The position numbers and the translations under genes were made by a program. Positions 62,589-64,000 of a stretch of 64,000 bases of DNA are shown piece after piece. The DNA is from Verrucomicrobium sp. BvORR034 (lineage in GTDB: Bacteria > Verrucomicrobiota > Verrucomicrobiia > Verrucomicrobiales > Verrucomicrobiaceae), in contig NZ_BATQ01000058.1 in NCBI RefSeq assembly GCF_000739635.1, positions 23,864-87,863 of the forward strand, given 5' to 3'. The stretch's first letter is position 1. The number at the start of each line of letters is the position of its first letter. The notes under the pieces are model-generated. The model did not search any database, was not told where the DNA came from, and saw only the letters and a program-made list of their open reading frames with translations.

Positions 62589-64000
62589 ATGAAGCTTCCT
62601 CCTTCCCTTTTTTCCGCGTCCCTGGGCCTTGTTGGCTCGCTGGCATTTGTCCACGCGGTTTCCGCTGAGGGCACCCCACAGACCCACGTCCGGAGCGAAG
62701 ATCTCGCTGCGGACTCTTTGTTGATCCGCGATGTGGGGGAAGGGGCGACCTTGGTCCCGGTGGCAGGAGGGGCCAAAACGGTGTTGTGGACCCAGAATAC
62801 GCAGCCGGACTTTCGCGGGGTGACCTTCGGGGAATCTTCTGTGCCTGGAGCCAGGCATCTGCTGGTGCAGCTGAAAGCACCGACCCCGGTGGGGACTGTG
62901 ATCGTGCGCGGAGGGGGAAAACTGAGCGTCCTCAAAGAGGGCGTGGCCACGCCAGGGAGACCGACGAGCGAAGGGGAGTGGATCTCTGCGGAACGGCTGT
63001 CCACGGCAAAGGTAAGTCGCGAGGAAGTGACAAAAGACGAATTGGCCACTTGGATTCTGCCACCCGGGGCGAAAACGAGTGTTCTGCGCTTCACCCACGA
63101 TGCGCAACCTTCTGACCCCAAGTATGCCGGATGGCTGGGAGGCGTGATCATCCTACAGGAGCGATACGCCAACGTGGCTCCTCAAGCCCAGGTGATTGCC
63201 AGCAGCCATGAAGAGGCCGCGGGCAAACTGATCAACTCCCAGGATGAACAATGGAAGACCTGGGACAACGGCACGGAGGGCGCAGCAAAGGTGGTGTCTC
63301 CCGAGAGGGCTGAGTGGGTGACGCTGATCTGGCCGCAGGCGGTGAAGCTCGCCGGGTTGGAGACTCTGGGCACGGGCTTTGGTACTGCGGAGGTGGAGCA
63401 GTATGTGGGAGATGCCGGCATGCACCCGAGGGAGGCCGGTGCTGCTCAATGGAAGTCCGTGAAGACCTATGCTGGTCTCTCCAGCGGCTACCCGCTACCT
63501 TTCAGTCCACGTGGGCTGATGTTCGACCAGCCCATCTCGACACGGGCGGTGCGCCTGCGGCTTACGTCGTCACCCCAAGAGGGGCATCCGCACATGAAAT
63601 CCCGGCCCAAGGATGGGCGGAGGGTGTGGCTGGCGGAAGTGATGGCGCTGGCTCCGCTGGGGACGGCCGATCTGATAAGCGCCGTGCTGGAATCGCCGGA
63701 TCAGAAGTTATTTCCGCCAATCCCGGTGAAATTCAACCTGAAGGAGCCTGGCGTGGTGACTCTGGTGATTGAGGATCAGGAGGGCAAACGCGTGCGCAAC
63801 CTGGTGGCGGAGACCTCTTATCCTGCGGGTGAAAATACGGCATGGTGGGATGGGATGGATGATCTGGGCAGGGACCGTGATGCCGCCGAGCATGGCCTTT
63901 ATCACATTCCCGGGCAGCCTGTTGCACCGGGAACCTACCGGGTCCGGGGGCTGGTGCGGAAGCCGCTGGAGCTGCGCTATGAGTTCTCCATCTACAATGC
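62589..64000 (+). CDS. Secreted protein with FlgD-Ig-like domain, cut by the right window edge
   Basis: The frame is open from an ATG at 62589 to the window end (470 codons seen). It begins with a signal peptide (MKLPPSLFSASLGLVGSLAF, cleavage near VSA-EG). The N-terminal part to about residue 370 is beta-rich and has discoidin-like stretches (EWVTLIWPQAVKLAGLETLG, STRAVRLRLTSSPQEGHPH). From about residue 385, VTLVIEDQEGKRVRNLVAET followed by WWDGMDDLG is the FlgD immunoglobulin-like signature. The C-terminus and any catalytic domain lie outside the window. Its role is unknown; a large cell-surface or secreted protein is likely. Confidence 0.8.
   Translation, partial: MKLPPSLFSASLGLVGSLAFVHAVSAEGTPQTHVRSEDLAADSLLIRDVGEGATLVPVAGGAKTVLWTQNTQPDFRGVTFGESSVPGARHLLVQLKAPTPVGTVIVRGGGKLSVLKEGVATPGRPTSEGEWISAERLSTAKVSREEVTKDELATWILPPGAKTSVLRFTHDAQPSDPKYAGWLGGVIILQERYANVAPQAQVIASSHEEAAGKLINSQDEQWKTWDNGTEGAAKVVSPERAEWVTLIWPQAVKLAGLETLGTGFGTAEVEQYVGDAGMHPREAGAAQWKSVKTYAGLSSGYPLPFSPRGLMFDQPISTRAVRLRLTSSPQEGHPHMKSRPKDGRRVWLAEVMALAPLGTADLISAVLESPDQKLFPPIPVKFNLKEPGVVTLVIEDQEGKRVRNLVAETSYPAGENTAWWDGMDDLGRDRDAAEHGLYHIPGQPVAPGTYRVRGLVRKPLELRYEFSIYN

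Overview
The window looks like chromosomal DNA from a GC-rich member of the PVC superphylum, most likely Verrucomicrobia. This is inferred from the gene mix, not from an rRNA gene, because none is present. Pointers are a eukaryote-type HisA, a YXWQXP/DUF6600-like envelope protein, HTTM, GHL10 and Pr6Pr family proteins, a cyclically permuted mutarotase, an M56 peptidase, and an S10-spc ribosomal cluster that is rearranged and lacks some usual members. No tRNA, rRNA, CRISPR array, phage gene or intact transposase was seen.

Layout. 1-5 kb: an orphan BlaR1/M56-type peptidase (running off the left edge) behind a promoter bracketed by two near-identical palindromes, then dprA and lnt. 5-13 kb: an MFS exporter, a carbohydrate-related set (mutarotase, RraA-like protein, GHL10 hydrolase), a small lipoprotein, a methyltransferase and a secreted beta-helix protein. 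13-23 kb: nadC, a class A PBP, a DUF6600-like repeat protein, a DsbD-like reductase and pyrD. 22.9-31 kb: a run of plus-strand genes headed by an orphan LytS-type kinase, with several unknowns, a zinc-ribbon/GNAT fusion and a two-domain SGNH-sialidase. 31-40 kb: AraC, HTTM, der-pgsA, bcp, a 223-bp MITE-like element, a GntR regulator with a DapA/NanA-family lyase, and a TPR protein.

40.6-57 kb is the str-S10-spc cluster in one direction: rpsL, rpsG, fusA, rpsJ, rplC, rplD, rplW, rplB, rpsS, an inserted secreted coiled-coil gene, rplV, rpsC, rplP, rpmC, rpsQ, rplN, rplX, rplE, rpsH, rplF, rplR, rpsE, rplO, secY, map, hisA. tuf, rpsN, rpmD and adk are absent from their usual slots, and the alpha-operon genes do not follow map. 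Hairpins separate rplO/secY and secY/map.

57-64 kb: a P-loop kinase-like gene, two copies of a 101-bp intergenic repeat, a carboxypeptidase-regulatory-like secreted protein, a DUF1963-like protein, and an overlapping pair of a double-ACT protein and a histidine decarboxylase, followed by two secreted proteins, the last cut by the right edge.

The most unusual items are the non-ribosomal secreted gene inside the S10 operon, the decarboxylase-ACT pair, the MITE-like element abutting the bcp stop codon, and the duplicated palindrome in front of the M56 gene.
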